Positions 26,201 through 34,017 of a stretch of DNA of 64,000 nucleotides are shown piece after piece (the stretch's first letter is position 1; each line of letters begins with the position of its first letter). The position numbers were made by a program, and so were the translations under genes. Below the pieces are notes generated by a model that was not told where the DNA came from, made no database searches, and saw only the letters and a list, made by a program, of their open reading frames with translations. The DNA comes from Deltaproteobacteria bacterium HGW-Deltaproteobacteria-15 (GTDB taxonomy: Bacteria; Desulfobacterota; DSM-4660; Desulfatiglandales; HGW-15): NCBI GenBank assembly GCA_002840535.1, contig PHBH01000001.1, positions 124,001-188,000 on the forward strand. The letters run 5' to 3'.

Positions 26201-26770
26201 GTAACAGGACGCTACAGTATGCACATGACGGCATCCAAAGACGGGAGCGATCACCTGATGCTCACACACGATGACTACGGCAGCGCGGCCTCTTTCTCGC
26301 TAAGCCAGAGCGGCGGTAATCTTGGCCTCGGCGCAGTCACTGCCGGACTGGACGTGGCCGGCACCATCAATGGCGAAGCCGCCACAGGCGCCGGCCAGAT
26401 CCTGTCCGGGGCAGCTCCAGCCGAAGGCGGGACCACAAGCGTGAAAGGGTTGGTGCTGAAATACACCGGCACCGAAACAGGTGCCCAAGGTACCGTAAAG
26501 ATAACCATGGGCGCGGGAGAGCTCTTCAGCAGGGTCATAAACGACATCACCAACGTAATCGACGGGTATCTGGACTATAGAATGGAGTCCATGACCGAGC
26601 GCATCAGTGATTACGAAGACCAGATCACCAACATGGAGGCGCGCCTGAATCTGAAGATGGAAAACATGATCAACCGCTTTGTGGCGATGGAGCTGGCTCT
26701 GGCCAAAATTCAGAGCCTGAGCAGTTGGCTAAGCGGGCAGATCAGCGCCGCCTCGCAAGCCTGGGGATAA
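23255..26770 (+). CDS. fliD: Flagellar hook-associated protein 2 (filament cap), enlarged
   Basis: The filament cap protein. ATG 23255 ('MATSTNLISGLSSGFDWRSV') has a GGGAG site; an in-frame upstream start at 23174 is not needed. Residues 1-100 are the FliD N-domain ('SVVDQLMQIEHRPVDLVE'). The C-terminal coiled-coil region ends 'MTERISDYEDQITNMEARLN' and 'LAKIQSLSSWLSGQI', as in other FliDs. At 1171 residues it is more than twice the E. coli length (about 470). The excess includes three imperfect copies of a roughly 95-110 residue domain at about 369-478, 766-870 and 888-982, each starting with a 'TW' and containing 'GSYT(I/V)V', then an 'LSAIE.AY'-type helix. Extra domains in FliD usually project from the cap surface. 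Confidence 0.93.
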   Translation: MATSTNLISGLSSGFDWRSVVDQLMQIEHRPVDLVENQKTEYEQKLQIYQSLNSSLLSFKTSAATLAKSESFNLFTTSMSTDSASYSASDFFSLSATSSAAPGSHTIEMSATSTIAQARKISSKSFTSYDTAMGVSGEFLINGRAVKVETSDNLSDLMNKINNLNSGSNATEVTASILTVSTGNYRLILTSDNTGEDAFTIFDAGSDEQNILSTGLGFTDGTTTVKNLLSNGAQSEEFSSSAVSASSMLGLTTGQSGTVTLGAIGNPNRFTVALDLSKSITEIASAINAASSVAGSNITASVVPTTEDGATTYSLKILNTTSFTDDNHVLETLGLLEGGQANVAEEHLSSSASTLTTAAGGGNVIAGSTWGQINTGSDANNVTNGDTITFSGVNHIGTEITGSYTIVDKDVDDVQGLLTAIQNAFSSVDDGSYTVTASIEDGKIRVIDSVSGDSLLSLSVVANNEGGGSLNLGTITASMQGYTMQLKEGKDASIIIDGAAVKSSSNTIDDAISGVTINLLNVESGSTVNFTVSRDYNSVLSSVRGLLDSYNEVVGAINEQFYYDEEAESAGLLQGDGTLSSIKSALVNILTQAITGLPSDLNRLSLVGINSVIDYSDHSKDGTLTLDEKTFLDAFNSNFLGLRRVFIAEGSTTDADVKYIAHGEETVAGEYEVNITQAATRAGVTGTTVLASGIGAGNIETLTLTQGSKVAAVVLNGASGENGSSIDDIVNAVNSELDAEYSQSIVGNVKNTTDEDQTTAITNTTTWSSIYSGGVSAGITDGNVIEFSGHRKNGSSISGTYTIVDAESDTVQGFLSAVESAYNNEVSASIDTNGYLVITDKTTGTSSLDIDITAPGNLNFGAVTTSNLVGSQRNTKGEGASAISETDTWGDLDGQTLAGGEVIKFAGYTSGGTAVEGSYTVNMGDQIGVFLSAIETAYGGSVNASLQDGRVIITDGAENSTLGITIFEPEGGGVDFGTMSGGVTGRYSMHMTASKDGSDHLMLTHDDYGSAASFSLSQSGGNLGLGAVTAGLDVAGTINGEAATGAGQILSGAAPAEGGTTSVKGLVLKYTGTETGAQGTVKITMGAGELFSRVINDITNVIDGYLDYRMESMTERISDYEDQITNMEARLNLKMENMINRFVAMELALAKIQSLSSWLSGQISAASQAWG
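24359..24688 (+). repeat. FliD internal domain repeat 1
   Basis: Encodes about residues 369-478 of FliD. It begins 'TWGQINTGSDANN', then 'GDTITFSG', 'GSYTIVDKDVDDVQGLLTAI' and 'NEGGGSLNLGTITAS'. It shares its order of elements with the repeats at 25550 and 25916. Confidence 0.75.
25550..25862 (+). repeat. FliD internal domain repeat 2
   Basis: Encodes about residues 766-870. It begins 'TWSSIYSGG', then 'GNVIEFSGHRKNGSSISGTY', 'TIVDAESDTVQGFLSAVESA' and 'APGNLNFGAVTTS'. Closest in pattern to repeat 1 in the central 'YTIVD…VQG' part. Confidence 0.75.
25916..26200 (+). repeat. FliD internal domain repeat 3
   Basis: Encodes about residues 888-982. It begins 'TWGDLDGQTLAGGEVIKFAG', then 'GSYTVNMGDQIGVFLSAIET', and ends 'EGGGVDFGTMSGG'. 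It lies about 20 residues after repeat 2, whereas repeat 1 is about 290 residues upstream. Confidence 0.75.
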
Positions 26771-26779
26771 TCTGCAGAA

Positions 26780-26913
26780 TGTTCAATGTCCAATGTCCAA
26801 TTTCCAGGGGAAGAGAGATGTCGAATATCGAGGGAACACAAGATTTGCCACAAAGACACTGAGACACAAAAGATAAGAGGGTTTCTTCGGGACTTTGTCT
26901 CTTGGCGGCAAAG
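26780..26913. repeat. Dispersed short repeats in fliD-fliS gap
   Basis: Two repeat types fill most of this 193-base gap: TTCAATGTCCAATGTCC (26782-26798; related to 54890-54920) and GCCACAAAGACACTGAGAC with a partly complementary GGACTTTGTCTCTTGG further on (26847-26913; related to 37981 and 45402). No separate promoter for fliS is evident, so fliS is probably read through from fliD. Confidence 0.65.
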
Positions 26914-26963
26914 TCGCCTTGGCAGTTGAATGAACGCAGCAAAATTCAAAAGGGGGGAAATGT

Positions 26964-27398
26964 ATGGGTTATCAGGGGAAGGCCGGACAGTACAAGAGAC
27001 TCAATATCGAAACCGCAGGGAAGCTCGATCTGATCTTGATGTGTTATGAAAAGAGCATTGAAATGCTCCGTCACGCAAAAGCGTATCTTGAAGGCAAGGA
27101 GTATGAGAAGAAGGCGGGAAAACTGCAGAAGGCAATTGACATCATTCATCAATTACAGGCCTGCCTCAATTTCGAACAGGGAGGCCAGATCGCCAGGAAT
27201 CTCGATTCCATTTACAATTATCTGGTGAGAAGACTGCTGGACGCTGATCTGAAGAAGGACGCAGGAGCCTATGATGAGGTGATCGGTATCCTTTCCGAGT
27301 TGAAAGAAGCCTGGGAAGGAGTGGCTAAAGACAGGGAGACAAACGGGATCGTGCAGAAAACGAGGACGGGTTTGAGTCTTGATCAACTCGCCGCATGA
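26964..27398 (+). CDS. fliS: Flagellar export chaperone FliS
   Basis: A 144-residue protein with the FliS fold: 'KLDLILMCYEKSIEMLRHAK' in the N-terminal half, followed by 'KKAGKLQKAIDIIHQLQACL', 'GGQIARNLDSIYNYLVRRLL' and 'YDEVIGILSELKEAWEGV'. FliS binds the C-terminal D0 region of flagellin in the cytoplasm, keeps it from polymerising and delivers it to the export gate. The usual fliD-fliS order is kept. An AAAGGGGGGAAATGT context gives a strong purine-rich ribosome-binding site before the ATG. Confidence 0.9.
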   Translation: MGYQGKAGQYKRLNIETAGKLDLILMCYEKSIEMLRHAKAYLEGKEYEKKAGKLQKAIDIIHQLQACLNFEQGGQIARNLDSIYNYLVRRLLDADLKKDAGAYDEVIGILSELKEAWEGVAKDRETNGIVQKTRTGLSLDQLAA

Positions 27399-27510
27399 GA
27401 TTCAAGAAAGCAGTCGCTGTGACCGATGATTCCCACAGGTGTGGAGGCAGGAACTCATGAGGACGGAGTAGGAGCAATACCTCTGTCCGACGAAAACAAA
27501 GAGGTTTTTC

Positions 27511-27894
27511 ATGGAAGCGGTAGCTTTGGTAAAATCAATGGAAATCAAGGGTGCGGTCCCGGCCTCCGTTTCAGGAGAGAGCCCGCCTCGCGCCCGCGAG
27601 CCCTCCAAGATTGAGACGCAGAGCTCGGCGATGGAGTTCCAGGAATCGTTCGACAAGATCGAAAAGGCATCCCGCGAGAAGGTCGAAAGGATCGCCCAGG
27701 TCATGGACGACTATCTCCGGTCTTCTCAAAGAAGCCTGAAGATTCAGGTTGACAGTCAAACCGGGGAAACCATTGTGAGGGTCATTTCAGCAGAGGATGG
27801 AAAAACCATCAGGGAAATTCCTCCGGAACAGATGCGCAATCTGGCCGCCAAAATGGAGGAGATGATGGGCTTCCTCTTTGATGAAAAGGTTTGA
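27511..27894 (+). CDS. flaG: FlaG family flagellar protein
   Basis: A 127-residue protein. The C-terminal half carries the FlaG domain: 'LKIQVDSQTGETIVRVISAE' followed by 'KTIREIPPEQMRNLAAKM'. The first 60 residues are variable and polar. FlaG proteins are associated with filament length or assembly in several bacteria, often encoded next to fliD and fliS as here; the precise role is unsettled. ATG 27511 has an AGAGG upstream. It is 112 bases after fliS and 53 before the next regulator gene, likely on one transcript. Confidence 0.85.
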   Translation: MEAVALVKSMEIKGAVPASVSGESPPRAREPSKIETQSSAMEFQESFDKIEKASREKVERIAQVMDDYLRSSQRSLKIQVDSQTGETIVRVISAEDGKTIREIPPEQMRNLAAKMEEMMGFLFDEKV

Positions 27895-27947
27895 GCCGTT
27901 TTGCAGCTGCATCTTTCAATCCGGCAGAGGAACTCGGGCAGATCCAA

Positions 27948-28610
27948 ATGGACTTGAAGATACTTATTATCGATGATGACAAGAGGCTGCTCTCCGCGCT
28001 CAAAAGCCTGGCCGAGGAAGAGTGCCACCGGGTAACCACCTGTGAAAACGGGCTGGATGGAATGAGGAGTTGCCGCGAGCAGAAGTTCGATCTGGTGATT
28101 ACGGACCTTATGTTGCCCGGCGCAGGCGGCTTGGAGATCATGCGGGAGGCTCGAAAGATCAGCCCTGAGACATTGGTTGTACTGATTACAGGATATGCCT
28201 CTCTCGAATCGGCGATCAGCGCAATTCGAGAGGGCGCTTACGATTATGTTGCAAAGCCTTTCAAACTGGACGAGATCAGGATCCTCCTTCATAACGCCTC
28301 GGAAAGGATTCATCTGGTCCATGAAAATGAAAGGCTCCTAGGCGAATTGCAGGGGGCCTATAAGCAGCTCCAGGGGGTGAAAGAATTAATGGGAGTCGGA
28401 AACATGGATTCCATCGATCCTCATCATTCACAACTGCCTTTCATTGCGGGCAGCATGCTCCCCCTCTATTACCAAGATAATAGGGCTGCCACCAATCCAG
28501 GATTCCTGTCGGACCTGGAACGCATTTCGGTGCTGTTGGAAAAGGGCTTTATCTCGCAAGAGGAATTTGAACTATGCAAATCCAGACTGCTCAAGAATCT
28601 CCCGCACTGA
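27948..28610 (+). CDS. Response regulator receiver protein with SHOCT-like C-terminus
   Basis: About 220 residues from ATG 27948 ('MDLKILIIDDDKRLLSAL'). Residues 1-120 form a REC domain: the acidic pair D-D, phosphoacceptor aspartate in 'LVITDLMLPGAGG', T/S in 'VLITGYAS' and lysine in 'YDYVAKPF'. A coiled-coil linker ('ENERLLGELQGAYKQLQGV') follows. The last 30 residues, 'LERISVLLEKGFISQEEFEL', resemble a SHOCT domain, an oligomerisation helix pair found at the ends of many bacterial proteins. There is no DNA-binding or catalytic output domain, so it probably acts by protein contact. It overlaps the next gene by 37 bases, and both may share a signalling path linked to flagella. Confidence 0.8.
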   Translation: MDLKILIIDDDKRLLSALKSLAEEECHRVTTCENGLDGMRSCREQKFDLVITDLMLPGAGGLEIMREARKISPETLVVLITGYASLESAISAIREGAYDYVAKPFKLDEIRILLHNASERIHLVHENERLLGELQGAYKQLQGVKELMGVGNMDSIDPHHSQLPFIAGSMLPLYYQDNRAATNPGFLSDLERISVLLEKGFISQEEFELCKSRLLKNLPH

Positions 28611-30124
28611 AACCTGCTGATCTCGAGTCATTGCGAGTCCTCATTGCGGACGATGAACCGATCATCTGTAAGACCTTGAGCTTATTTCTGCGCCACATCG
28701 GGATCAACATCATACAAACTGTCAGTGACGGCAGCTATGCCGTCGAGGAACTTTGCCGCAACTCCTATGACTATGTTTTTGTGGACCTCATGATGCCCAG
28801 ACTCACTGGTCTGGACGTTCTCAAGAAGGTCAGTGAGTCGCACCCGCTCTCCAACGTCATCATCATGACCGGGTTTCCTTCCATGGATACGGTCATCGAA
28901 GCCATGCACTACGGGGCATCGGACTTCCTGGTCAAACCATTCCGGTTCGAAGACGTAAAGATCGGACTGGAACGAATGCAGACGATCAGGAGATTGAAAG
29001 AGAAAAATTGGCAGCTTCACGAGGAACTGAACAAGAAAAAGGAAGTGGAAGAGCTCAACTATGAACTGGAGAAGAGGATCAGGCTCCAGACCATCCTCTA
29101 CAACATCGTCGACTCCCTTTCGAAGATCAACCGTTCGGAGAGCCTTTATCACTACATCGTCAGGAAGGCGGCCGACTCGTGCAACGCGAGGCGGGCATGT
29201 TTCATGATTTATGACCAGGGGAATTCACACCTTTTGGCAATCGCGCAGGAAGGCTTGACCGGCAGGTTTACAGGTCTGCAGGCGGTTTTTCGGACCGACT
29301 CCGAGGGAACACGGATTCTGGAAGACGATTTCCTTTCACGCCATTTCGGGGCGTCTTCCGACACCGCCCTGCCATTGAACCGGATCACACGAGTGAACGG
29401 CCTGATGGGGGTTCCTTTCAACATCAGGAACGAGCCATTTGGGGTCCTCCTCATCGGCGAAAAAACCGGGCGTGAAAGCTTTGACACCGAAGATGAATTC
29501 ATCATCAAATTCCTGGCAGAGAAGGCGGCTCTCAGCATCGAAAACATCGCCCTGTACGACAATCTGAAGGAGAGCCTCATCGCCACCCTGAAGTCTCTGG
29601 TCAGTGCCATAGAAGCGAAGGATCCCTACACTCAGCAGCATTCATCCAGAGTGACCGAATACGCCTCCAGGATTGCCATGAAGATGAATTGCGATCATGA
29701 AGTCCTGCAGAAACTGGCCTCAGTCGCCCCTCTTCACGACATCGGAAAAATCGGAGTGAATGATGCCATTCTGAACAAACCGGGAAGACTGACCCAGGAG
29801 GAGTTCAGCCATATCATGGCCCATCCTCTGATCGGCGTGAATATCGTCTCCCCACTCGGATTGGATGAGGAAGAGCTCTCCGTGATACGAAATCATCACG
29901 AGCGCTGGGATGGTCAAGGATATCCCGATCATCTGCGCGGATCTCAGATCCCCATGCTGGCCAGAATTCTGGCGGTGGCCGACGCCTTCGACGCCATGAA
30001 CTCCGACAGAGCATATCGGAAGGCGCTCCCGTCATCCGATTGCATGCAGGAGTTAAGAAAAGGCTGCGGCACACAATTCGACCCCAGTGTGGTCGAAGTC
30101 GCCATGGACGTGCTCTCCACCTGA
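28574..30124 (+). CDS. REC-GAF-HD-GYP protein, probable cyclic di-GMP phosphodiesterase
   Basis: A 516-residue protein with three domains. REC (about 18-140): acidic pair 'ADDEP', phosphoacceptor in 'DYVFVDLMMPRLTG', lysine in 'DFLVKPF'. Then a coiled coil and a GAF-like domain (about 170-330). HD-GYP (about 335-510): 'HSSRVTEYA', catalytic 'PLHDIGKIGVND', then 'HHERWDGQGYPDHLRG', containing the GYP signature, and 'ILAVADAFDAM'. HD-GYP proteins hydrolyse cyclic di-GMP to pGpG or GMP. The key metal-binding H/D residues appear intact, so it is likely active. Its position between flagellar genes and a PilZ gene suggests it sets local cyclic di-GMP affecting motility. Confidence 0.9.
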   Translation: MQIQTAQESPALKPADLESLRVLIADDEPIICKTLSLFLRHIGINIIQTVSDGSYAVEELCRNSYDYVFVDLMMPRLTGLDVLKKVSESHPLSNVIIMTGFPSMDTVIEAMHYGASDFLVKPFRFEDVKIGLERMQTIRRLKEKNWQLHEELNKKKEVEELNYELEKRIRLQTILYNIVDSLSKINRSESLYHYIVRKAADSCNARRACFMIYDQGNSHLLAIAQEGLTGRFTGLQAVFRTDSEGTRILEDDFLSRHFGASSDTALPLNRITRVNGLMGVPFNIRNEPFGVLLIGEKTGRESFDTEDEFIIKFLAEKAALSIENIALYDNLKESLIATLKSLVSAIEAKDPYTQQHSSRVTEYASRIAMKMNCDHEVLQKLASVAPLHDIGKIGVNDAILNKPGRLTQEEFSHIMAHPLIGVNIVSPLGLDEEELSVIRNHHERWDGQGYPDHLRGSQIPMLARILAVADAFDAMNSDRAYRKALPSSDCMQELRKGCGTQFDPSVVEVAMDVLST

Positions 30125-30245
30125 AGAATCACTCCCAGAGGACCCGTCTTTAAACTCAACAGCATGTTTTACTGATTCAGTTTATCCAGCCTTCCATTAC
30201 TCCAGCGTTCCCCCTTTTCCGCCTTCTTTCTCCAACCTTCTTTGG

Positions 30246-30261
30246 TGGCATTACTATTGCA
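30246..30261 (+). promoter_or_regulatory. Sigma-54 type -24/-12 promoter before pilZ gene
   Basis: TGGCATTACTATTGCA fits the -24/-12 pattern with exact spacing and a TTGCA -12 box. The start would be near 30273, about 37 bases before the PilZ protein ATG at 30310. The preceding 120 bases include a partial family A repeat (TTCCATTACTCCAGCGTTCC). Confidence 0.8.
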
Positions 30262-30309
30262 AAAACCATAGTTTTGTGATTGTGTACATTGACTCTTCGA
30301 GAGGTGTGC

Positions 30310-30885
30310 ATGGCTTCTGACAACAGGAGAGCGTACTACAGGGCGCAGATTACGATACCATTGCAGTGGCGGATACTCCTTCCCGAGGAGAGCAGGATCG
30401 TCCGGCAGGGATTGGGTGCGAATCTTTTCAGAGGGACCGGGGTGCCCAATCCTATAGACGAATTCCTTGAGCAGGCAACGCCCGGATCCAGTGAAGAGCA
30501 TCTCTATCGCTGCCTGCAGCTCGTGAACAACAAACTGGATTTTCTTATCGAGCATGCCTTCCTCCATCCCGACCGGAGCTCTCCCGCGCGAGGCGACGTC
30601 ATCGACATCAGCGGGTCGGGTTTGAAGTTCACCTGTCGCGACCACATCCCGGAGGGCTCTCTCCTGAAGCTGGATCTGGTCATACCCACCACCTCCAGGT
30701 ATCAGTTGGAAATGATTTCCGAGGTGGTCAGAATTGAGACCCGGATGGGAGGATATACGGTTGCCTGCAAGATCATGGAGATAGACGAAGGGGCCAGGGA
30801 GTCCATTGTAGACGTTGTCTTCCAGAAACAAAGAAAGGACATCAGGACCTCAAGGCAGGTTCAGGAGGATTCGAATGCACATTGA
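30310..30885 (+). CDS. PilZ domain protein with long insertion
   Basis: About 191 residues from ATG 30310, preceded by GAGAGGTG. The cyclic di-GMP-binding motifs of PilZ are both visible: RxxxR as 'NRRAYYRAQITIPLQW' at the N-terminus and D-x-S-x-x-G as 'DVIDISGSGLKF' at about 97-108. They are normally about 25-35 residues apart; here about 90 residues intervene, including a helical 'SSEEHLYRCLQLVNNKLDFL' stretch. After the second motif the usual beta strands follow ('GSLLKLDLVIPTT'). The protein likely links cyclic di-GMP to motility. It overlaps the next gene by 11 bases. Confidence 0.8.
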   Translation: MASDNRRAYYRAQITIPLQWRILLPEESRIVRQGLGANLFRGTGVPNPIDEFLEQATPGSSEEHLYRCLQLVNNKLDFLIEHAFLHPDRSSPARGDVIDISGSGLKFTCRDHIPEGSLLKLDLVIPTTSRYQLEMISEVVRIETRMGGYTVACKIMEIDEGARESIVDVVFQKQRKDIRTSRQVQEDSNAH

Positions 30886-31621
30886 AATTCCAATGGAGCG
30901 CTTTGTCGATTTTTACCGACTGGTCGCGTTGGGAAAATTGATCCAGGGACTTGTGCACAACCTGAACGGCCCTCTCCAGAACCTCGGAATGGATATGGAG
31001 ATGATGGAACATTCACTCAGGAGCGACAATCGAATACCGGCCGAACTGTCGGAGTCCTTTGCAGGCCGTCTGAACAGGATGGAAGGGGAATTCGATCACA
31101 TCACCCGATTGATCAAATCCGCATCCATGAGGATCGATCCGGAAGGGGACTTTTTGCAATACGGAACAATCAAGGCTTTTCTTGAGCAGGAAATCTCTTT
31201 CCTATACTCCGATCTCTATTTCAAGCACAATGTACAGAAGGACATTGACCTTCCCGCAGATCTGCCTCGTCTCGACCGGTTCTCCCGGGACATCCTGCTC
31301 TCCCTGTGCTGGCTCATTCAGTCTGTTGTCGAGGGGATGGAGAGCGGAGAAGCGAATCGGTTCTTCATGACGGGAAAATCCCTTTCCTCGGCTCTTGAGC
31401 TGTGTCTCGTCGTAGAGGGGACAACGGTTGGAACGAGCTACAAGGACACGGTCGACGAGGAGATGGACCCCTCTGGATCATTGCAAGTACAGGATGCTCT
31501 CGGGATGAGGATACTCCTGGCCATCCTGAGACTCTACGGTGTTTCGGCTGCCTTCAGCCGTGAACCGACGCGGTTCGAAATAACACTTCTCATTCCCTTT
31601 ACGAATAGTCCCCTCTCCTGA
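30875..31621 (+). CDS. Degenerate histidine-kinase-like protein (phosphotransfer candidate)
   Basis: About 248 residues from ATG 30875, which has GGAGG upstream. Residues 17-45 read 'LGKLIQGLVHNLNGPLQNLG', matching the H-box of histidine kinases (H-x-x-N-x-P-L) with a phosphorylatable histidine. The C-terminal region ends 'GMRILLAILRLYGVSAAFS', recalling the last helix and strand of a HATPase domain. The N box asparagine and the DxGxG ATP-lid glycines are missing. A protein of this shape could act as a dimeric histidine phosphotransferase, as ChpT does, rather than as a kinase; this is inference. It has no transmembrane or sensor domain. It overlaps the pilZ gene at its start and the opposite-strand gene by 23 bases at its end. 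Confidence 0.55.
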   Translation: MHIEIPMERFVDFYRLVALGKLIQGLVHNLNGPLQNLGMDMEMMEHSLRSDNRIPAELSESFAGRLNRMEGEFDHITRLIKSASMRIDPEGDFLQYGTIKAFLEQEISFLYSDLYFKHNVQKDIDLPADLPRLDRFSRDILLSLCWLIQSVVEGMESGEANRFFMTGKSLSSALELCLVVEGTTVGTSYKDTVDEEMDPSGSLQVQDALGMRILLAILRLYGVSAAFSREPTRFEITLLIPFTNSPLS

Positions 31622-32075
31622 ATTTTGCCGTTTCTCTCCCCAGGGTCAATACCGTATCCGAGATAATGTTCCTGAGCTTTTCGGGCAGTTCGGCCTCAGT
31701 CTGGAGCATTTGGAACCCGGCCATTCTTTCTTCCAGGTGGTCGACCAGAGGTTCCATTTCATTGGCTTGAAAGGAGGGGTCGGCGAGGCGGCCGGCGTAA
31801 AAATCGACGAGATCCAAAGTCTGCTCCAGATCCCTCAATATTTCGGCCTTTCCAAAGACGATTTCTGAATTCTGAATGCTTCCCGTCTGGTTCAAGATCT
31901 GTACCCCTTCCGGGATCATCCCTGAAGCCGCCGGGCTTCGTCCCATCTCCTGAAACCCCTTCTCCAGCTCGACATCCTCCATGATCTGATGAAATGTGTT
32001 TTCGCCCTGATCCTTTACCGTGTTTTGCCGCCGGATCTGGTCCAGCATCACACCAGGATTTTCCAGTACTTTCAT
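31599..32075 (-). CDS. Conserved-looking hypothetical protein under sigma-54 promoter
   Basis: A 158-residue protein I do not recognise. It has no signal peptide or membrane segment and is mostly helical and acidic, with stretches such as 'MKVLENPGVMLDQIRRQ', 'LRDLEQTLDLVDFYAGRLAD' and 'AELPEKLRNIISDTVLTLGR'. The start is well supported: AAGGAGACAAAG lies directly before the ATG, and a sigma-54 promoter sits about 70 bases upstream on the same strand. That promoter class and the place between flagellar-output and chemotaxis genes suggest a flagellar role, perhaps a chaperone or regulator. The 3' ends of this gene and the kinase-like gene overlap convergently by 23 bases. Confidence 0.7.
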   Translation of the reverse strand: MKVLENPGVMLDQIRRQNTVKDQGENTFHQIMEDVELEKGFQEMGRSPAASGMIPEGVQILNQTGSIQNSEIVFGKAEILRDLEQTLDLVDFYAGRLADPSFQANEMEPLVDHLEERMAGFQMLQTEAELPEKLRNIISDTVLTLGRETAKFRRGDYS

Positions 32076-32412
32076 CTTTGTCTCCTTCGTTGCGAGTTGC
32101 GGGTGCTTTTGAGAGTCGATTTGCCGTTACAGGCAAGGAGATATGCAAAAGCATTGCCAGTGGAATAGTTCTAACCGCCCCTCATGGTTGTGTTTTCGAG
32201 ATCTTCGTTACTATATGAAATACCTGACATTTACGCACCCTCTCAGGAAAATAGCCAAAAAAGTCTTCTCCTGCTGAAGAGGGGCGGGACTGTTTCTGTC
32301 TTCTCCGGCAGGAAGTTACTTCCGCTGAGCGGAAAAAACGTAACACTTCAGCTCTTTGAAAATGGCGGACTCGACCGGATGTTTCATAGGGCTAATGTTT
32401 TACGAAAAAACT
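32076..32412. other. Intergenic region, 337 bp
   Basis: It holds the sigma-54 promoter at 32144-32159 on the reverse strand and a short repeat TTGCGAGTTGCGGGTGC near 32091, related to the sequence at 2070. The remainder, between the promoter and the cheB stop at 32413, shows no gene that I can support. No clear terminator for the chemotaxis operon was found here. Confidence 0.55.
32144..32159 (-). promoter_or_regulatory. Sigma-54 type -24/-12 promoter (reverse strand)
   Basis: Read on the reverse strand the sequence is TGGCAATGCTTTTGCA, with GG and GC at exact spacing and a TTGCA -12 box. Transcription would begin near 32133 and read into the hypothetical gene ending at 31599. Confidence 0.75.
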
Positions 32413-33507
<1,095 letters not shown>

Positions 33508-33546
33508 TTATTCATTTCACCATCGCCTTTTCTCCGTAACGGTCTC

Positions 33547-34017
33547 TCAATGGACAACGAGCCGCAAGCCCAGGGAACTGTCGACCGTTTGAACGGGGAC
33601 GAATATCCCTTCATTCAAGCCGGAAAAGGCCTCTTCCATATCGGAGCCTTCGACCATCACGGGAATCTCCAGATTGAAAAGGGCATGATTATCCAGAATG
33701 CTGAACATATTTCCGGCAATCATGTTGACAATCTCCTTGACCGTATCGGCCCGGTGTTCCATTGTGACATGTTGCTCATCCTGTCCCAGAAAACCCGCTG
33801 CAAGCGAGGACGTCATCTCCTCCGGAAGGAAGAAGAGAAAATAGCCGGCGAACGGCCCTTTGAAGTCCAGCTTTGCAATCATGAATTTTCGGGGACGGCA
33901 TAAATCGGCCCAATCGTGTTCGGACGTGTTCGGAAAATCAACCGGCACGAAGAACATCTTTTCAAGAACCTCAGAAATCGAGCGTTTCATCGCTGATTCG
34001 AGTGTCTCCGGTTCCAT
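33547..34017 (-). CDS. cheX: CheX/CheC-type chemotaxis phosphatase
   Basis: A 156-residue protein of the CheC/CheX/FliY family. The catalytic consensus E-x2-N-x3-G-N occurs once as 'EIVNMIAGNMFSIL' at about residue 95-105, which fits CheX-like single-site phosphatases of CheY-P. The start ATG 34017 is supported by GGGAGAAACCG and overlaps the upstream REC gene by 47 bases, so the pair is translationally coupled and the small REC protein is its likely substrate. CheX normally dimerises. Two phosphatase systems (this and CheZ) appear in the same operon. Confidence 0.8.
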   Translation of the reverse strand: MEPETLESAMKRSISEVLEKMFFVPVDFPNTSEHDWADLCRPRKFMIAKLDFKGPFAGYFLFFLPEEMTSSLAAGFLGQDEQHVTMEHRADTVKEIVNMIAGNMFSILDNHALFNLEIPVMVEGSDMEEAFSGLNEGIFVPVQTVDSSLGLRLVVH

